Counted from the stretch's first letter, positions 27,170 through 36,903 are shown. The stretch: DNA of 64,000 bases from JASHPR01 sp963844655 (GCA_963844655.1 CAWJPA010000009.1:620001-684000), one strand, 5' to 3'. Translations and numbers: made by a program. Notes: generated by a model not told the origin, from the sequence alone.

Positions 27170-28444
27170 ATGGAAAGGATCACTGCCGACCTGCTCATTC
27201 CCGGCCGCGGGCAGCCCGTGCGGGGCGGCGTCGTCGTGCTGGACGGCAAGCAGATCAGCTACGCGGGCCCCGCGGCCGGGGCACCCGACACCCCGGGGGC
27301 GGCCGCCAGCCAGGCGGTGACGGTCATGCCCGGGCTGTGGGACTGCCACGGGCATTTCCTGGGCTCGCGCACGTTCGACCTCGGGCAGCTGCCGCTCGAG
27401 CCGGTCGCGCTGCGGGCCGCCCGGTCCGCCCGCGACCTGCGCGCGGCGCTGGACGCCGGCGTCACCTCGGTCCGCGAGGTCGGCGGGCTGGGCATCTACC
27501 TGGCCCGGGCGGTGGCCGAGGGGCTGCTCGACGGGCCGGTGATCTACTCAGCCGGAGCGGTCCTCAGCACCACTGGCGGCCATGGCGACCTGCACGCCTA
27601 CCCGCTGCCCTGGATGGATCAGTTTCCCCTGCTGACCGGCCATGGCGGGGAGCTGCGCCTGGCTGACGGCATCGCCGAGTGCATGCGCGCCGTCCGGGAG
27701 CAGCTGCGCCGGAACGCGCGCGTGATCAAGGTCTGCGCCTCGGGCGGGGTGCTCTCCGAGGTCGACCATCCCGTGCACCAGCAGTTCACCGTGGCCGAGC
27801 TGCGCACGATCGTGGAAATCGCCGGCCTGGCCGAGCGGGTGGTCGCGGCGCACTGCCACGGCAAGCCGGGCATCATGGCCGCGCTCGAGGCCGGGGTCCG
27901 CACCATCGAGCACGGCACCTACCTCGACGACGAGGCCTGCGACGCGATGCGGGAGACGGGCGCGATTCTCGTGCCGACCAGGACCATCGTCGAGGACATG
28001 CTGGCGCACCTGGACGTGGTGCCCGACTACGCGGCCACCAAGCTGGTCGCGATCGCCGGGCGGCACGCGCAGGCCACGACCCGCGCCCTGGAGCGCGGGG
28101 TGACGATCGCGATGGGCACGGATATCGGGCTGACCGGCTCCGACCTGCCCAATTCCTGGGGCATGAACGGACGTGAGCTGGCTCATCTGGTCGCGCTGGG
28201 CATGACGCCGCTGCAGGCGATCGACGCCGCGACCGCCACCGGGCCGCTCACGCTCGGGCCGCAGGCACCGCGCAGCGGCCGGCTCGAGGCCGGCTTCGAC
28301 GCCGATGTGATCACCCTGGACGCCGACCCGCTGGCCGACATCGGCGTGCTCGCCGACCCCGCTCACGTGACCGGAGTGTGGACCGGCGGCCGGCGGGTCA
28401 AGCCGTCGGCCGGCCTGCCTCCGCTGGGTGCTGCCGCGCGCTGA
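27170..28444 (+). CDS. Amidohydrolase (imidazolonepropionase/prolidase-like)
   Basis: 424 aa metal-dependent hydrolase. Metal-site motifs: GLWDCHGHF (HxH), the Lys candidate in ARVIKVCASGG, His in AAHCHGKPG, IEHGTYLD, and Asp in MGTDIGLTGSD. The C-terminal strand (GFDADVITLDADPLADI) closes the small beta-domain. Family members cleave cyclic amides or Xaa-Pro dipeptides; the substrate is not readable. GGAGGGAC precedes the ATG. The stop codon TGA ends at 28444 and the convergent GH13 stop begins at 28445, so there is no intergenic base. Confidence 0.88.
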   Translation: MERITADLLIPGRGQPVRGGVVVLDGKQISYAGPAAGAPDTPGAAASQAVTVMPGLWDCHGHFLGSRTFDLGQLPLEPVALRAARSARDLRAALDAGVTSVREVGGLGIYLARAVAEGLLDGPVIYSAGAVLSTTGGHGDLHAYPLPWMDQFPLLTGHGGELRLADGIAECMRAVREQLRRNARVIKVCASGGVLSEVDHPVHQQFTVAELRTIVEIAGLAERVVAAHCHGKPGIMAALEAGVRTIEHGTYLDDEACDAMRETGAILVPTRTIVEDMLAHLDVVPDYAATKLVAIAGRHAQATTRALERGVTIAMGTDIGLTGSDLPNSWGMNGRELAHLVALGMTPLQAIDAATATGPLTLGPQAPRSGRLEAGFDADVITLDADPLADIGVLADPAHVTGVWTGGRRVKPSAGLPPLGAAAR

Positions 28445-30130
28445 TCAGCCTGGCCGGCCGGGATCGAGAATCCAGGCGGTGGTGTCAGCGGGCAGCTGGT
28501 CACCGTGGACGGGGGCGCTCGCGATCGCGACGGTTCCCGGCGGCAGCGTCACCGGCCGGGGCCCGAAGTTGGTCACCGACTGCCACCCGCCGGGACAGCG
28601 GAAGTGCACGACCCGGCCGCTGGCCCCTGGCTGCCACTCGATCCCGCCGGCGGCGAGCAGCCGGCGGCGCCAGCCGAGCGCGTGCCGGTAGAAGTTCAGC
28701 GTGGAGTCCGGGTCCTGTTCCTCCGCCTCCACCGACAGAGAGCCGAACCAGCCGGGCTGCGGTATGTGCGCGGCGCCGATGCTGAACCCGAACGACAGCC
28801 CCCGGGCCGTCCAGGGCAGCGGAACGCGGCAGCCGTCGCGTCCCTTGTCCGTGCCGCGGGACCGGCGGAACGTGGGGTCCTGCAGGACCTCGTCGGGCAG
28901 CTCTCCCACCTCGTGCAGGCCGAGTTCCTCGCCCTGGTACAGATACGCGGAGCCGGGCAGCGCGAGGATCAGCAGGGTCGCGGCCCGCGCCCGGCGGAGC
29001 CCAAGGCCGCGATCCAGCTCGGGGGCGGCGCCGCAGCTCAGCAGCCAGGCCCGGGCGGTCTGCCGGCTGAGGTGGCCGTCGGGCGCCAGCCCGTAGCGGG
29101 TGGCGTGCCTGATCACGTCGTGGTTGGACAGCACCCAGGTGGTCGACACCCCGTTCTCCCCGCCGCCGGAGAGATTCTCGGTGATGGTCGTGCGGAACTG
29201 CCCGGGATCCCAGTCCGCCAGCAGCAGGTCGAAGTTGAAGGCCTGGCCCAGCCCGTCCGGGCTGGCGTACCGCTCCCGCCGGGACCGGTGCACCCAGGCT
29301 TCGGCCACCGCCGACCGCGGGGGCTGGTACTCGTTGAGGACCTGCCGCCACTCCGCGTAGATGTCGTGCACCTCGTCCCGGTCCCAGAACGGGTGGGCGC
29401 CGGGCGGCAGCGGCCCCTCGGCCAGGGCGGCCCGGCTGGCCAGCGGCTCGGTCAGGTTCTTGGCCAGGCCGTGAGCCACGTCCACACGGAAGCCGTCGAC
29501 GCCGCGGTCGGACCAGAACCGGATCGTGGTCAGGAAGTCCTCCCGGACCTCGCGGTTGGCCCAGTTCAGGTCCGGCTGAGCCACGGTGAACAGGTGCAGG
29601 TACCACTGCCCGTCCTGGACCCGGGTCCAGACCGATTCGCCGCTGACCGTTTCCCAGTCCGACGGCGGCTCTGACCCGTCCGGGCCGGTCCCGTCGCGGA
29701 AGATGTACCGGTCCCTGGCGGCCGATCCCTTCGGGGCGGCCAGCGCCTCCCGGAACCACAGGTGCCGGCTCGAGGTGTGGTTCGGCACGATGTCGACGAT
29801 CACCTTGATCCCCGCGGCGTGCAGCCCGGCGGTCATCTCGTCGAAATCGGCGAGCGTGCCGAGACGCGGGTCGACGTCCCGGTAATCGTCGACGTCATAG
29901 CCGCCGTCGACCAGGGCCGAGGGGTAGAACGGGCTCAGCCAGACCGCATCGACCCCGAGCGAGGCCAGGTAGGGGATGCGCGAGATGATCCCCCGCAGGT
30001 CGCCCACCCCGTCCCCGTCGGAGTCGGCGAAGCTGCGCGGGTAGATCTGGTACACGACGGCGCGGCGCCACCAGTCGGCCTCTGCCGCGCCGCCGTCGGC
30101 CTGCACGACGACGGTGCTTGTCTCCGGCAC
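28445..30130 (-). CDS. GH13 alpha-glucosidase
   Basis: 561 aa. All four GH13 regions are present: DIVPNH at 113-118, GFRVDVAH with the nucleophile Asp217, AVAEAWV with the acid/base Glu277, and LSNHDVIRH with Asp338. Short GH13 enzymes starting WWRRAVVYQIYPRSFAD are alpha-glucosidases or oligo-1,6-glucosidases acting on maltose-type oligosaccharides. No signal peptide, so intracellular. GGAGG lies 7 nt before the GTG start. A LacI-type operator and a LacI regulator gene are directly upstream. Confidence 0.92.
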   Translation of the reverse strand: MPETSTVVVQADGGAAEADWWRRAVVYQIYPRSFADSDGDGVGDLRGIISRIPYLASLGVDAVWLSPFYPSALVDGGYDVDDYRDVDPRLGTLADFDEMTAGLHAAGIKVIVDIVPNHTSSRHLWFREALAAPKGSAARDRYIFRDGTGPDGSEPPSDWETVSGESVWTRVQDGQWYLHLFTVAQPDLNWANREVREDFLTTIRFWSDRGVDGFRVDVAHGLAKNLTEPLASRAALAEGPLPPGAHPFWDRDEVHDIYAEWRQVLNEYQPPRSAVAEAWVHRSRRERYASPDGLGQAFNFDLLLADWDPGQFRTTITENLSGGGENGVSTTWVLSNHDVIRHATRYGLAPDGHLSRQTARAWLLSCGAAPELDRGLGLRRARAATLLILALPGSAYLYQGEELGLHEVGELPDEVLQDPTFRRSRGTDKGRDGCRVPLPWTARGLSFGFSIGAAHIPQPGWFGSLSVEAEEQDPDSTLNFYRHALGWRRRLLAAGGIEWQPGASGRVVHFRCPGGWQSVTNFGPRPVTLPPGTVAIASAPVHGDQLPADTTAWILDPGRPG

Positions 30131-30176
30131 GAATCTCCCTCCGTGGCACGGAACCGGACCCGGCGGCCCGGTGTGC

Positions 30177-30188
30177 TGGAACGTTCCA
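30177..30188. promoter_or_regulatory. Candidate LacI-family operator
   Basis: TGGAACGTTCCA is a perfect 12-bp palindrome with the central CG typical of LacI-family operators. It lies 47 bp upstream of the GH13 start and 66 bp upstream of the divergent LacI gene. Confidence 0.65.
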
Positions 30189-30241
30189 CAGACAGGGAAT
30201 CGCCGCGTTCGCGCTCTGTCAAGGCGTTACCGGCCAGCAGG

Positions 30242-30253
30242 TACGGTGACTGT
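30242..30253 (+). promoter_or_regulatory. -10 element, probable leaderless promoter
   Basis: TACGGT at 30242-30247, then 6 nt, then the GTG at 30254, with no ribosome site. Confidence 0.45.
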
Positions 30254-32263
30254 GTGACCGGGTCACGACCAGGCCGGACCGGGCCTGCGGTCTCGCCGAA
30301 ACCGACCATCCAGGACGTCGCCCGCGCCGCCGGGGTGGGCAGGCAAACGGTCTCGAATGTGCTGAACGGCACCGGCCGGGTGGGCGAGGCGACCCGGGCC
30401 CGGGTGCTCGAGGCCGTGGCGGCTCTGGGCTATCAGCCCCATCTCGGCGCGCGGAGCATGCGCACCCGTCGCACCCGTCAGGTCGCGTACGTCCTCCCCC
30501 GAGTGCAGCTCCAGCCGAACAACCTCGTCATGACGGAGTTCCTGCAGTCGCTGGCCGCGGCGAGCGCGAGGCGCCACTACAACATGATGATCGTCGTCCC
30601 GGACGGCGACCCGCGCACCGACATGCGCAGGCTGATCGCCAGCCGGAGCGTGGACGCGTTCATCCTGTCCGAGGTGCAGCCCGACGACCCGCGCGTGGCC
30701 CTGCTGGCCGAGTCGGGGATGCCCTTCGCCTGCTTCGGCCGGACCGGCCCGGGGCTGCCGCAGCACTGGGTGGACATCGACAATCACGGGGCCACGGCCG
30801 CAGCAGTGCGGCACGTGCTGGCCAGGGGATTCGCCCGGCCCGTCTTCGTGGGCTACCGCTCGGCCAGCAGCTGGGACGCGGCGCGGGCGGACGGGTTCCG
30901 GGCCGGGCTCGGTCTTGGTGAGCCGTCCGCGGCGCCGCCCGGGATGCTGTTCGTCGACGAGACCACCGCGCAGCGGAAGATCCGGTCGCTCATCGTGTCG
31001 GCCCGGCCGGGCGCGGTCATCACCAGCAGCGACCGGCTCGCCGCCGCGGTCTACACCGTCGCCGCCGAGCAGGGCCTGCGCATCGGCCGCGACCTCGCGG
31101 TCACCGGCTTTGACGGCAGCGTCGCAGCCGGCCTGCTGCATCCCGCCCTGACCAGCGTGGCCATCCCGGTGCACGACATCGCCCGGCGGGTGCTCGACCG
31201 GGCGCTGCAGCAGATCGGCCGCGGCGCCGATCAGCTCCCGGGCGAGATCGTGGCCACGCGGCTGCGCCTGGGCGAGAGCACCGGCCATCCGGCGGGCCGG
31301 GACGCGGCCCCCGACGCGAGCGAGCAGGTGCGGACGGCCAGCCTGCCGACCGTCCTGGAATCCATCGACCGGCTCGGGTACCGCCCCCGCCCCACGCCGG
31401 CGGCGCTGGTACACGGCGCGCCGCGCACGGTGGCGGTCATCGTCACCCACATGACCCGGCCCTCCGCCGTCGTCCGCGTCGCGGGTGCGCTGGCCGTGCT
31501 CGAGGAGCAGGGCTACGACACGATCGTGTGCAACGTGGACGGCCCGGCGGAACGAGACCGTCACCTTCGGGCCCTGCTGCCGACGCGCCGGGTGGACGGG
31601 GCCCTGGCGATTTCGCTGCCGCTGTCCCGCGAGCAGCTGGCCGAGTTCGCCCGGGCCGGGATGGTGCTGGCCACCGTGGACACCGCGGCGGCCGGCGTGC
31701 CGCAGACGGTTATCGACGATGTGGCCGGCGGCCGCCTGGCCACCGAGCACCTGATCTCCCTGGGCCATCGCCGGATCGGGTTCGTCGGCGACACGGCCTC
31801 GCCCCGGCCGCCGGCCGGCCTGGGCTTCACGTCATCGGGGCACCGGCTGCGGGGCTACCGGCAGGCCCTGGCCGCGGCCGGCCTCGGCGCCGGTCCCGGC
31901 CTGGTCCGGCGCGGGGACCATGGCGCGGCCGTGGCCGCCGAGCTCGCCGCCCAGCTGCTCAAGCTGCCGGATCCTCCGTCAGCGATCTTCGCGGCATCCG
32001 ACACCCAGGCCATGGGCGTGCTGGCGGCGGCGGACCGCCTCGGCGTGGCCGTACCGGACCAGCTGTCGGTCATCGGCTTCGACGACACTGAGTCGGCCGC
32101 CCTGCTCGGGCTGAGCACCGTCCGGCAGCCGCTCGCGCGCAGCGGGGAAGAGGGGGCCCGCCGGCTGTGCGCCCTGCTGCGCGGCGAGCAGATCAGCCCG
32201 CTCCGCCAGCAGCTCGCGCTGGAGGTCGTGCCGCGCGCCAGCACGGCCGGGCGCAGCGACTAG
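30254..32263 (+). CDS. Double LacI-family regulator (one HTH, two sugar-binding domains)
   Basis: 669 aa, twice the usual 340. Residues 17-70 are the LacI HTH and hinge helix (TIQDVARAAGVGRQTVSNVL). Residues 75-345 are one periplasmic-binding-like ligand domain, ending RLRLGEST. Residues 356-387 look like the last helix and hinge of a second HTH (PTVLESIDRLGYRPRPTPA) with its first two helices gone. Residues 390-660 are a second ligand domain (GALAVLEEQGYDTIVCNVDG, IGFDDTESAALLGLSTVRQP). The protein is therefore a tandem fusion with one DNA-binding domain. It is divergent from the GH13 gene, its likely target. Confidence 0.88.
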   Translation: MTGSRPGRTGPAVSPKPTIQDVARAAGVGRQTVSNVLNGTGRVGEATRARVLEAVAALGYQPHLGARSMRTRRTRQVAYVLPRVQLQPNNLVMTEFLQSLAAASARRHYNMMIVVPDGDPRTDMRRLIASRSVDAFILSEVQPDDPRVALLAESGMPFACFGRTGPGLPQHWVDIDNHGATAAAVRHVLARGFARPVFVGYRSASSWDAARADGFRAGLGLGEPSAAPPGMLFVDETTAQRKIRSLIVSARPGAVITSSDRLAAAVYTVAAEQGLRIGRDLAVTGFDGSVAAGLLHPALTSVAIPVHDIARRVLDRALQQIGRGADQLPGEIVATRLRLGESTGHPAGRDAAPDASEQVRTASLPTVLESIDRLGYRPRPTPAALVHGAPRTVAVIVTHMTRPSAVVRVAGALAVLEEQGYDTIVCNVDGPAERDRHLRALLPTRRVDGALAISLPLSREQLAEFARAGMVLATVDTAAAGVPQTVIDDVAGGRLATEHLISLGHRRIGFVGDTASPRPPAGLGFTSSGHRLRGYRQALAAAGLGAGPGLVRRGDHGAAVAAELAAQLLKLPDPPSAIFAASDTQAMGVLAAADRLGVAVPDQLSVIGFDDTESAALLGLSTVRQPLARSGEEGARRLCALLRGEQISPLRQQLALEVVPRASTAGRSD

Positions 32264-32280
32264 ATCCAGCGCCCGCCCGG

Positions 32281-33674
32281 TCAGCCGGGCCAGCGGTCCC
32301 GCCAGGGCAGCGCGGCCTCGATCGCCGCGCACGCCGACAGGACCAGGGCGTCGCCGTGCCGCGGGCCCACGACCTGCACACCGATGGGCAGCCCGCCGCC
32401 GGAGAACCCGCCGGGCACGCTGGCCGCCGGCTGGTGGGTCATGTTGAACGGGAATGTGAACGGCGTCCAGCTCGTCCAGCGCGGCTGCGCGGACGGCTCA
32501 GGGACCTCGGCGCCGGCGGCGAACGCGACGATCGGCTCGGTGGGCGTCACCAGCAGGTCGTACGTCTCATGGAAGGCGCCCATGGCGATGCCGAGCTCGG
32601 AACGCTCGCGCAGCGCCTGCACGTAGTCGAGCGCCGAGTACCGGTGACCCTCCGCGGCTATCCGGGCCAGACCCGGGTCGAGCAGGTGCCGCAGGCCCGG
32701 GTCGGTGTCCTCCACCAGCTTGGCGGCGCCCGTGTACCAGAGCACGTTGAAGGTGGCGATGGGGTCGGCGAACCCCGGGTCGGCGAGCGTGACCCTGGCG
32801 CCGCGGGCCTCGAGCGCCGCCACCGCGTTCCTGACCGCGCCCGCCACCTCGGGATCGACCTGTGCGTAGCCGAGCGCGGGGCTGAAGGCCACGTGCAGCC
32901 CGCGGACCCGGTCCGGGTCGCAGCTGGCGGCGGCCGGGGCCTGCCGGTCCAGCGCGAGCGGGTCCCGGTAATCGGGCGACGCGAGCGCGTCGAGCATCAG
33001 CGCGGCGTCGGCGACCGTGCGCGCCATCGGCCCGACGTGGGACAGCGTGCCGAAGGTGCTGGGCGGGTACACGGGAACCCGGCCGTGGGTCGGCTTGAGC
33101 CCGACGATGCCGCAGAAGCTCGCCGGGATCCGGATCGACCCGCCGCCGTCGGTCCCGACCGACAGCGGGCCCAGGCCGGAGGCCACCGCGGCCGCGCTGC
33201 CGCCGCTGGATCCGCCGGGCGTCCTGGTGAGGTCCCACGGGTTGCGGGTCACCCCGGTGAGCGGGCTGTCGGTCACCCCCTTCCAGCCCCATTCGGGTGT
33301 GGTGGTCTTGCCCACCAGGACCGCCCCGTGCGCCCGCAGGTTGGCGACCGCGGGCGCGTCAACGGCCCACGGGCCGGCCGGGTCAATGGTCCGTGAGCCC
33401 CGCCGCGTCGGCCAGCCGCTGGTCAGCAGCAGATCCTTGACCGAGGTCGGCACACCGTCCAGCAGGCCGGCCGCTCGCCGGCCTGCCACCGGCGCTCCGA
33501 CTCCCGGGCCGCGGCCAGCGCCTCGTCGCCGCGGATCAGGCAGTACGCGTTGGTCGCCGCGTTCTGCGCCTCGATCCGCTCCAGCACGGCCTGCGTCGCC
33601 TCCACCGGCGAGAGCTCACGCCGCCGGTACAGCCCGAGCAGTTCCAGAGCGCTGAGTCCCGTGATGTTCTGCAT
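32281..33674 (-). pseudogene. Amidase (amidase-signature family) broken by one frameshift
   Basis: Two overlapping frames together encode a full amidase. The first (33674 down to about 33470) gives MQNITGLSALELLGLYRRRE to RRWQAGERPA. The second continues with GLLDGVPTSVKDLL through to the C-terminus. The catalytic Lys is in VPTSVKD, and the Ser residues are in TPGGSSGGSAAAV and GTDGGGSIRIPASF. One base appears missing within the run CAGGCCGGCCGC at about 33463-33474. With the base restored the protein would be about 465 aa. Such GC palindromes are sequencing-error hot spots, so this may not be a true mutation. Confidence 0.85.
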
Positions 33675-33764
33675 GGCCAGGCGCCTCCGGCTGATCGCGG
33701 CCGACGAACTGTCTCGCTGCCCAACATGCCTGCCCGCGCGGCCGCGGGCCAGACCGACACGCGG

Positions 33765-34451
33765 TCAGGTCAGGCGCCGCTCCGCCGCCCACCGGGTCAG
33801 CTGGTGCCGGGTCGAGAGCTGGAGCTTGCGCAGCACCGAGGAGACGTGGGTCTCCACGGTCTTGACGGAGATGAAGAGCTCACGTGCGATCTCCTTGTAG
33901 GTGTAGCCGCGGGCGATGAGCCGCAGCACCTCCCGCTCCCGCGGGGTCAGCTGGTCGAGCTCCGGGTCGAAGGACGGGCTGCCCTGCTCGGCCGCCGGCG
34001 CCGCGGCGGCGAACGCGTCCAGGACGAACCCGGCCAGCCGGGGCGAGAAGACCGCGTCGCCCGCGGCCACCCGGCGCACCGCGTCCACCAGGTCGGCGCC
34101 GGAGATCGTCTTAGTCACGTAGCCCCGGGCCCCCGCCCGGATCACGGCGATCACATCTTCGGGGGCATCGGAGGCGGACAGGGCGAGGAAACGCACCTGC
34201 GGGTGCGTTTCCTTGACCGCGGTGACCACGGCCTGGCCGCCGCCCCCGGGCAGGTGCACATCGAGCAGCACGACGTCGGGCGGGTGCTCGGTGATCAGCG
34301 CGATCGCGGGCTCGACATCGTCCGCCTCACCCACGACCTCAACCTGGTCGCCGAGTTCGGACCTGACCCCGGACCGGAACAGGCGGTGGTCGTCGACGAG
34401 GAAAACCTTCGGCTTGTCCCCGCTCGCGGCGCGCGCGGCCGGCGTAGTCAT
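33765..34451 (-). CDS. NarL/LuxR-family response regulator
   Basis: 228 aa. The receiver has the phosphoacceptor Asp in VVLLDVHLPGGGG, the acidic pocket DDH and the Lys in YVTKTI. The C-terminal LuxR HTH runs LTPREREVLRLIARGYTYKE to SVKTVETHVSSVLRKL. The ATG at 34451 overlaps the stop of the histidine kinase by 4 nt, so the pair is co-translated. Partner of the PspC-type kinase upstream; resembles the LiaR/VraR-like envelope-stress regulators by context. Confidence 0.92.
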   Translation of the reverse strand: MTTPAARAASGDKPKVFLVDDHRLFRSGVRSELGDQVEVVGEADDVEPAIALITEHPPDVVLLDVHLPGGGGQAVVTAVKETHPQVRFLALSASDAPEDVIAVIRAGARGYVTKTISGADLVDAVRRVAAGDAVFSPRLAGFVLDAFAAAAPAAEQGSPSFDPELDQLTPREREVLRLIARGYTYKEIARELFISVKTVETHVSSVLRKLQLSTRHQLTRWAAERRLT

Positions 34452-35779
34452 GCCCGGCTCGGCTGGCGTTCCCCGGCGGACCGGGGCATGGTCAGCGACA
34501 CCTCGGTGCCCTCGCCCTGGGCACTGCGGACCGTCGCGGAGCCGCCGCGGCGGGTCATCCGGGCGTGGACGGACTCGGCCAGCCCCTTGCGGTCGCTGGG
34601 CACCGCGTCCGGGTCGAAGCCCTTGCCGCGGTCCCGCACGAACACAGACACCTGGGTCGGCTCGACCTCGGCGAAGATCGAGACGACCTCGGAGCCGGAC
34701 CATTTCACGGCGTTGACCGTCGCCTCGCGCGCCGCCGCGAGCAGCGCGCTCAGGTCATCGTTGAGCTCGCAGTCCCCCACGGTGACCGCCTCGACGGCCA
34801 CTCCGTGCTGGGCCTCCACCTCCTGCTGGATGAGCCGGATCCCGGCCGCGACCGTCATGTCCTCGTCCATCGACCCCGGCGCCCGGCCGTCGAACAGCCA
34901 GGAGCGCAGTTCCCGCTCCTGCGCCCGGGCCAGCTGAATGACCCGCTGGGGGTCATCCGCGCGGCGCTGGATCAGGGCCAGCGTCTGCAGCACCGAGTCG
35001 TGCACGCGGGTGGCCATCTCGGCTCGTTCCTCGGCCCGGATCCTGGCCTGGCGCTCGACCACGAGGTCCCGGGCGATGCGCAGCCACCAGGGGCCGAGGA
35101 GCCCGACGATCGCGACCGTGACCAGGACCACCCCGATCAGCGGGAACAGCAGCGCGGCGGGGCGGTGGTGCCCGGACAGCAGCAGGCTCAGGCCGATGAC
35201 CAGCAGCAGGACCAGGATCGCCACGCGGAGCACGGCCCGGGACCGCTTTCGTTCGACGACCCCGCCGTCGCCGGCCACCGACAGCAGCGGCTGGGCCAGG
35301 CGGCGCATCGTAGCCTGCTCGTCCGCGGGCGCGTTTCTCCAGATCAGCACCAGGCCGATGAGGCTGATGACCTGGGGCCAGGCCAGGCTGGCGAACCAGC
35401 CGGCCCCGAGCACGGACGCGAGGAGCAGCACGACGACGAGGAGAGACCCGAGGCCGGCGGTGAGCGCGATGCCCCTCCGGTCGGTCAGGGCCTTGCTCCC
35501 GATGCTGCCGTCCGCATCGTCCGCGGGCACCACGAGCCACGTCAGCACATAGCACGCCGCGACGAAACCGGAGGTCACCGCCGTGGCCACCACGATGGCC
35601 AGCCGCACCACGTTAACGTCGATGCCCGTCCGCAGCGCCAGGCCGGCCGCCACGCCGCCGACCAGCCCGTCCTCCGGTGCGCGGCGCAGCGGCCCGCTGC
35701 GCCGCGGGCCCCTCACCCGGTCGAACAGGGCATGGCGACGACGGCGACGGTCAGCCAGCCAGCCGGGGGGTTGGTCCAC
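34448..35779 (-). CDS. Histidine kinase with N-terminal PspC domain
   Basis: 443 aa, start GTG at 35779. Residues 28-85 form a PspC domain (RRAPEDGLVGGVAAGLALRT, then a membrane helix). Three further membrane helices occur before residue 235. The HisKA_3 dimerisation region has the phosphoacceptor His in ATRVHDSVLQTLALI. The ATPase domain has AAREATVNAVKWS (N box) and DRGKGFDPD (G box). The PspC domain is expected to sense membrane state. GATGAT lies 6 nt before the GTG, so a leaderless transcript is possible. Divergent from a PspC gene. Confidence 0.9.
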   Translation of the reverse strand: MDQPPGWLADRRRRRHALFDRVRGPRRSGPLRRAPEDGLVGGVAAGLALRTGIDVNVVRLAIVVATAVTSGFVAACYVLTWLVVPADDADGSIGSKALTDRRGIALTAGLGSLLVVVLLLASVLGAGWFASLAWPQVISLIGLVLIWRNAPADEQATMRRLAQPLLSVAGDGGVVERKRSRAVLRVAILVLLLVIGLSLLLSGHHRPAALLFPLIGVVLVTVAIVGLLGPWWLRIARDLVVERQARIRAEERAEMATRVHDSVLQTLALIQRRADDPQRVIQLARAQERELRSWLFDGRAPGSMDEDMTVAAGIRLIQQEVEAQHGVAVEAVTVGDCELNDDLSALLAAAREATVNAVKWSGSEVVSIFAEVEPTQVSVFVRDRGKGFDPDAVPSDRKGLAESVHARMTRRGGSATVRSAQGEGTEVSLTMPRSAGERQPSRA

Positions 35780-35920
35780 CTGTACATCATCGCGCCAGTT
35801 CGCCGCGGGTGGCTATCCGGGCGAACCCTGATCCCGGGGTCGTCGTCTCAGGGTCGGATCAGGGTCCGGCCGGGGCTCTTCCCGATAGTGCGCCCGCGCC
35901 CGCGACCGCAGGCTGGAGCC

Positions 35921-36229
35921 ATGAACACAACCACAGCTCCAGAAGCCACGAACCAGGACACCGCCGCCAACCCAGACTCCAGCCTGGCCGCTCCGCAGCA
36001 GCTGTGCCGCCCCATCGAAGGTCGGATGCTGGCGGGGGTCGCCGCGGGCGTCGCGCGCTACTTCGACGTGGACGCCAACATCATCCGCATCGTCTTCGCC
36101 GTGCTCACCGTCATGGGCGGCGCGGGCGTGCCGCTCTACCTGGCCGGCTGGCTGCTCATCCCCGAAGAGGGCTCCGAGCAGTCCATCGCCAGCTCCTTCA
36201 TCGAGTCCCTGCAGTCCCGTTCGCGCTGA
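35921..36229 (+). CDS. PspC domain protein
   Basis: 102 aa. After a Thr/Ala/Asn-rich N-terminus, residues 30-90 form a PspC domain: LCRPIEGRMLAGVAAGVARY, DANIIRIVFAVLTVMGGAG and a second membrane stretch YLAGWLLIPEE. PspC proteins are inner-membrane sensors or partners of PspA-type responses. Divergent from the kinase gene, which carries the same domain, and followed by a DUF1707 gene. Confidence 0.9.
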   Translation: MNTTTAPEATNQDTAANPDSSLAAPQQLCRPIEGRMLAGVAAGVARYFDVDANIIRIVFAVLTVMGGAGVPLYLAGWLLIPEEGSEQSIASSFIESLQSRSR

Positions 36230-36263
36230 CTCAGTCTCGTCAGACCAAGGAGGTCACATCACA

Positions 36264-36731
36264 ATGTCAGGGACGTTCAGTCCGCCCTGGGGGCGCGGAT
36301 CCGCATCCCGGCCCAGCGCCAGCAACGCCGACCCGAACATGCGGGTCTCCGACGCCGACCGCGCCGAGGTCGCTGACCGCCTGTCCAAGCACTACAGCGA
36401 CGGGCGGCTCGACGAAACAGAGTTCAACGAGCGCATCGACCAGGCGATGAGAGCCAAGACCCATGCGGATCTGAGCGGGCTGCTCACCGACCTGCCCGCC
36501 TCCGAGCCGCCCGAGACGTCCAAGGCCGGGAAGCCGTCCGGGCCCTCGGCCCCGGTGCCGCGTCAGCGGCCCGCCCGCCGCAACCACCGCGTCCTCGAGC
36601 TCGTGCTGATCGTCGTGGTCACCGTGATCGTCTGGAACGCCCTGGTGCACTCCTTCATCCCGTGGCTGCTGATCGGGGTCATCGCGCTGCTGTGGCTGCT
36701 GTACGGCCCGCGGAATCGCCGCCGCCTCTAG
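36264..36731 (+). CDS. DUF1707 membrane protein
   Basis: 155 aa. Residues 26-75 are a DUF1707 (SHOCT-like) domain: MRVSDADRAEVADRLSKHYS, then GRLDETEFNERI. A Pro-rich linker leads to two close membrane helices (about 108-126 and 128-147). AAGGAGG precedes the ATG. Common in actinomycetes next to PspC/two-component loci; function unknown. Likely co-transcribed with the PspC gene (34-bp gap). Confidence 0.87.
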   Translation: MSGTFSPPWGRGSASRPSASNADPNMRVSDADRAEVADRLSKHYSDGRLDETEFNERIDQAMRAKTHADLSGLLTDLPASEPPETSKAGKPSGPSAPVPRQRPARRNHRVLELVLIVVVTVIVWNALVHSFIPWLLIGVIALLWLLYGPRNRRRL

Positions 36732-36903
36732 ATCACCTGCTTGATCGCATGTCCGGGCCCCGGCGCCGTCCGGGGCCCGACCCATGCCCGCGGCCGACAA
36801 AGCCGTCCGATACGGCATGATTGACTGCGATGGCCACACTGCTGAGACCCGTCCAGGTGTTCCCCGGCAGGCCCGCGGGCATAGCCCAGGGGTGGATCAT
36901 GGC

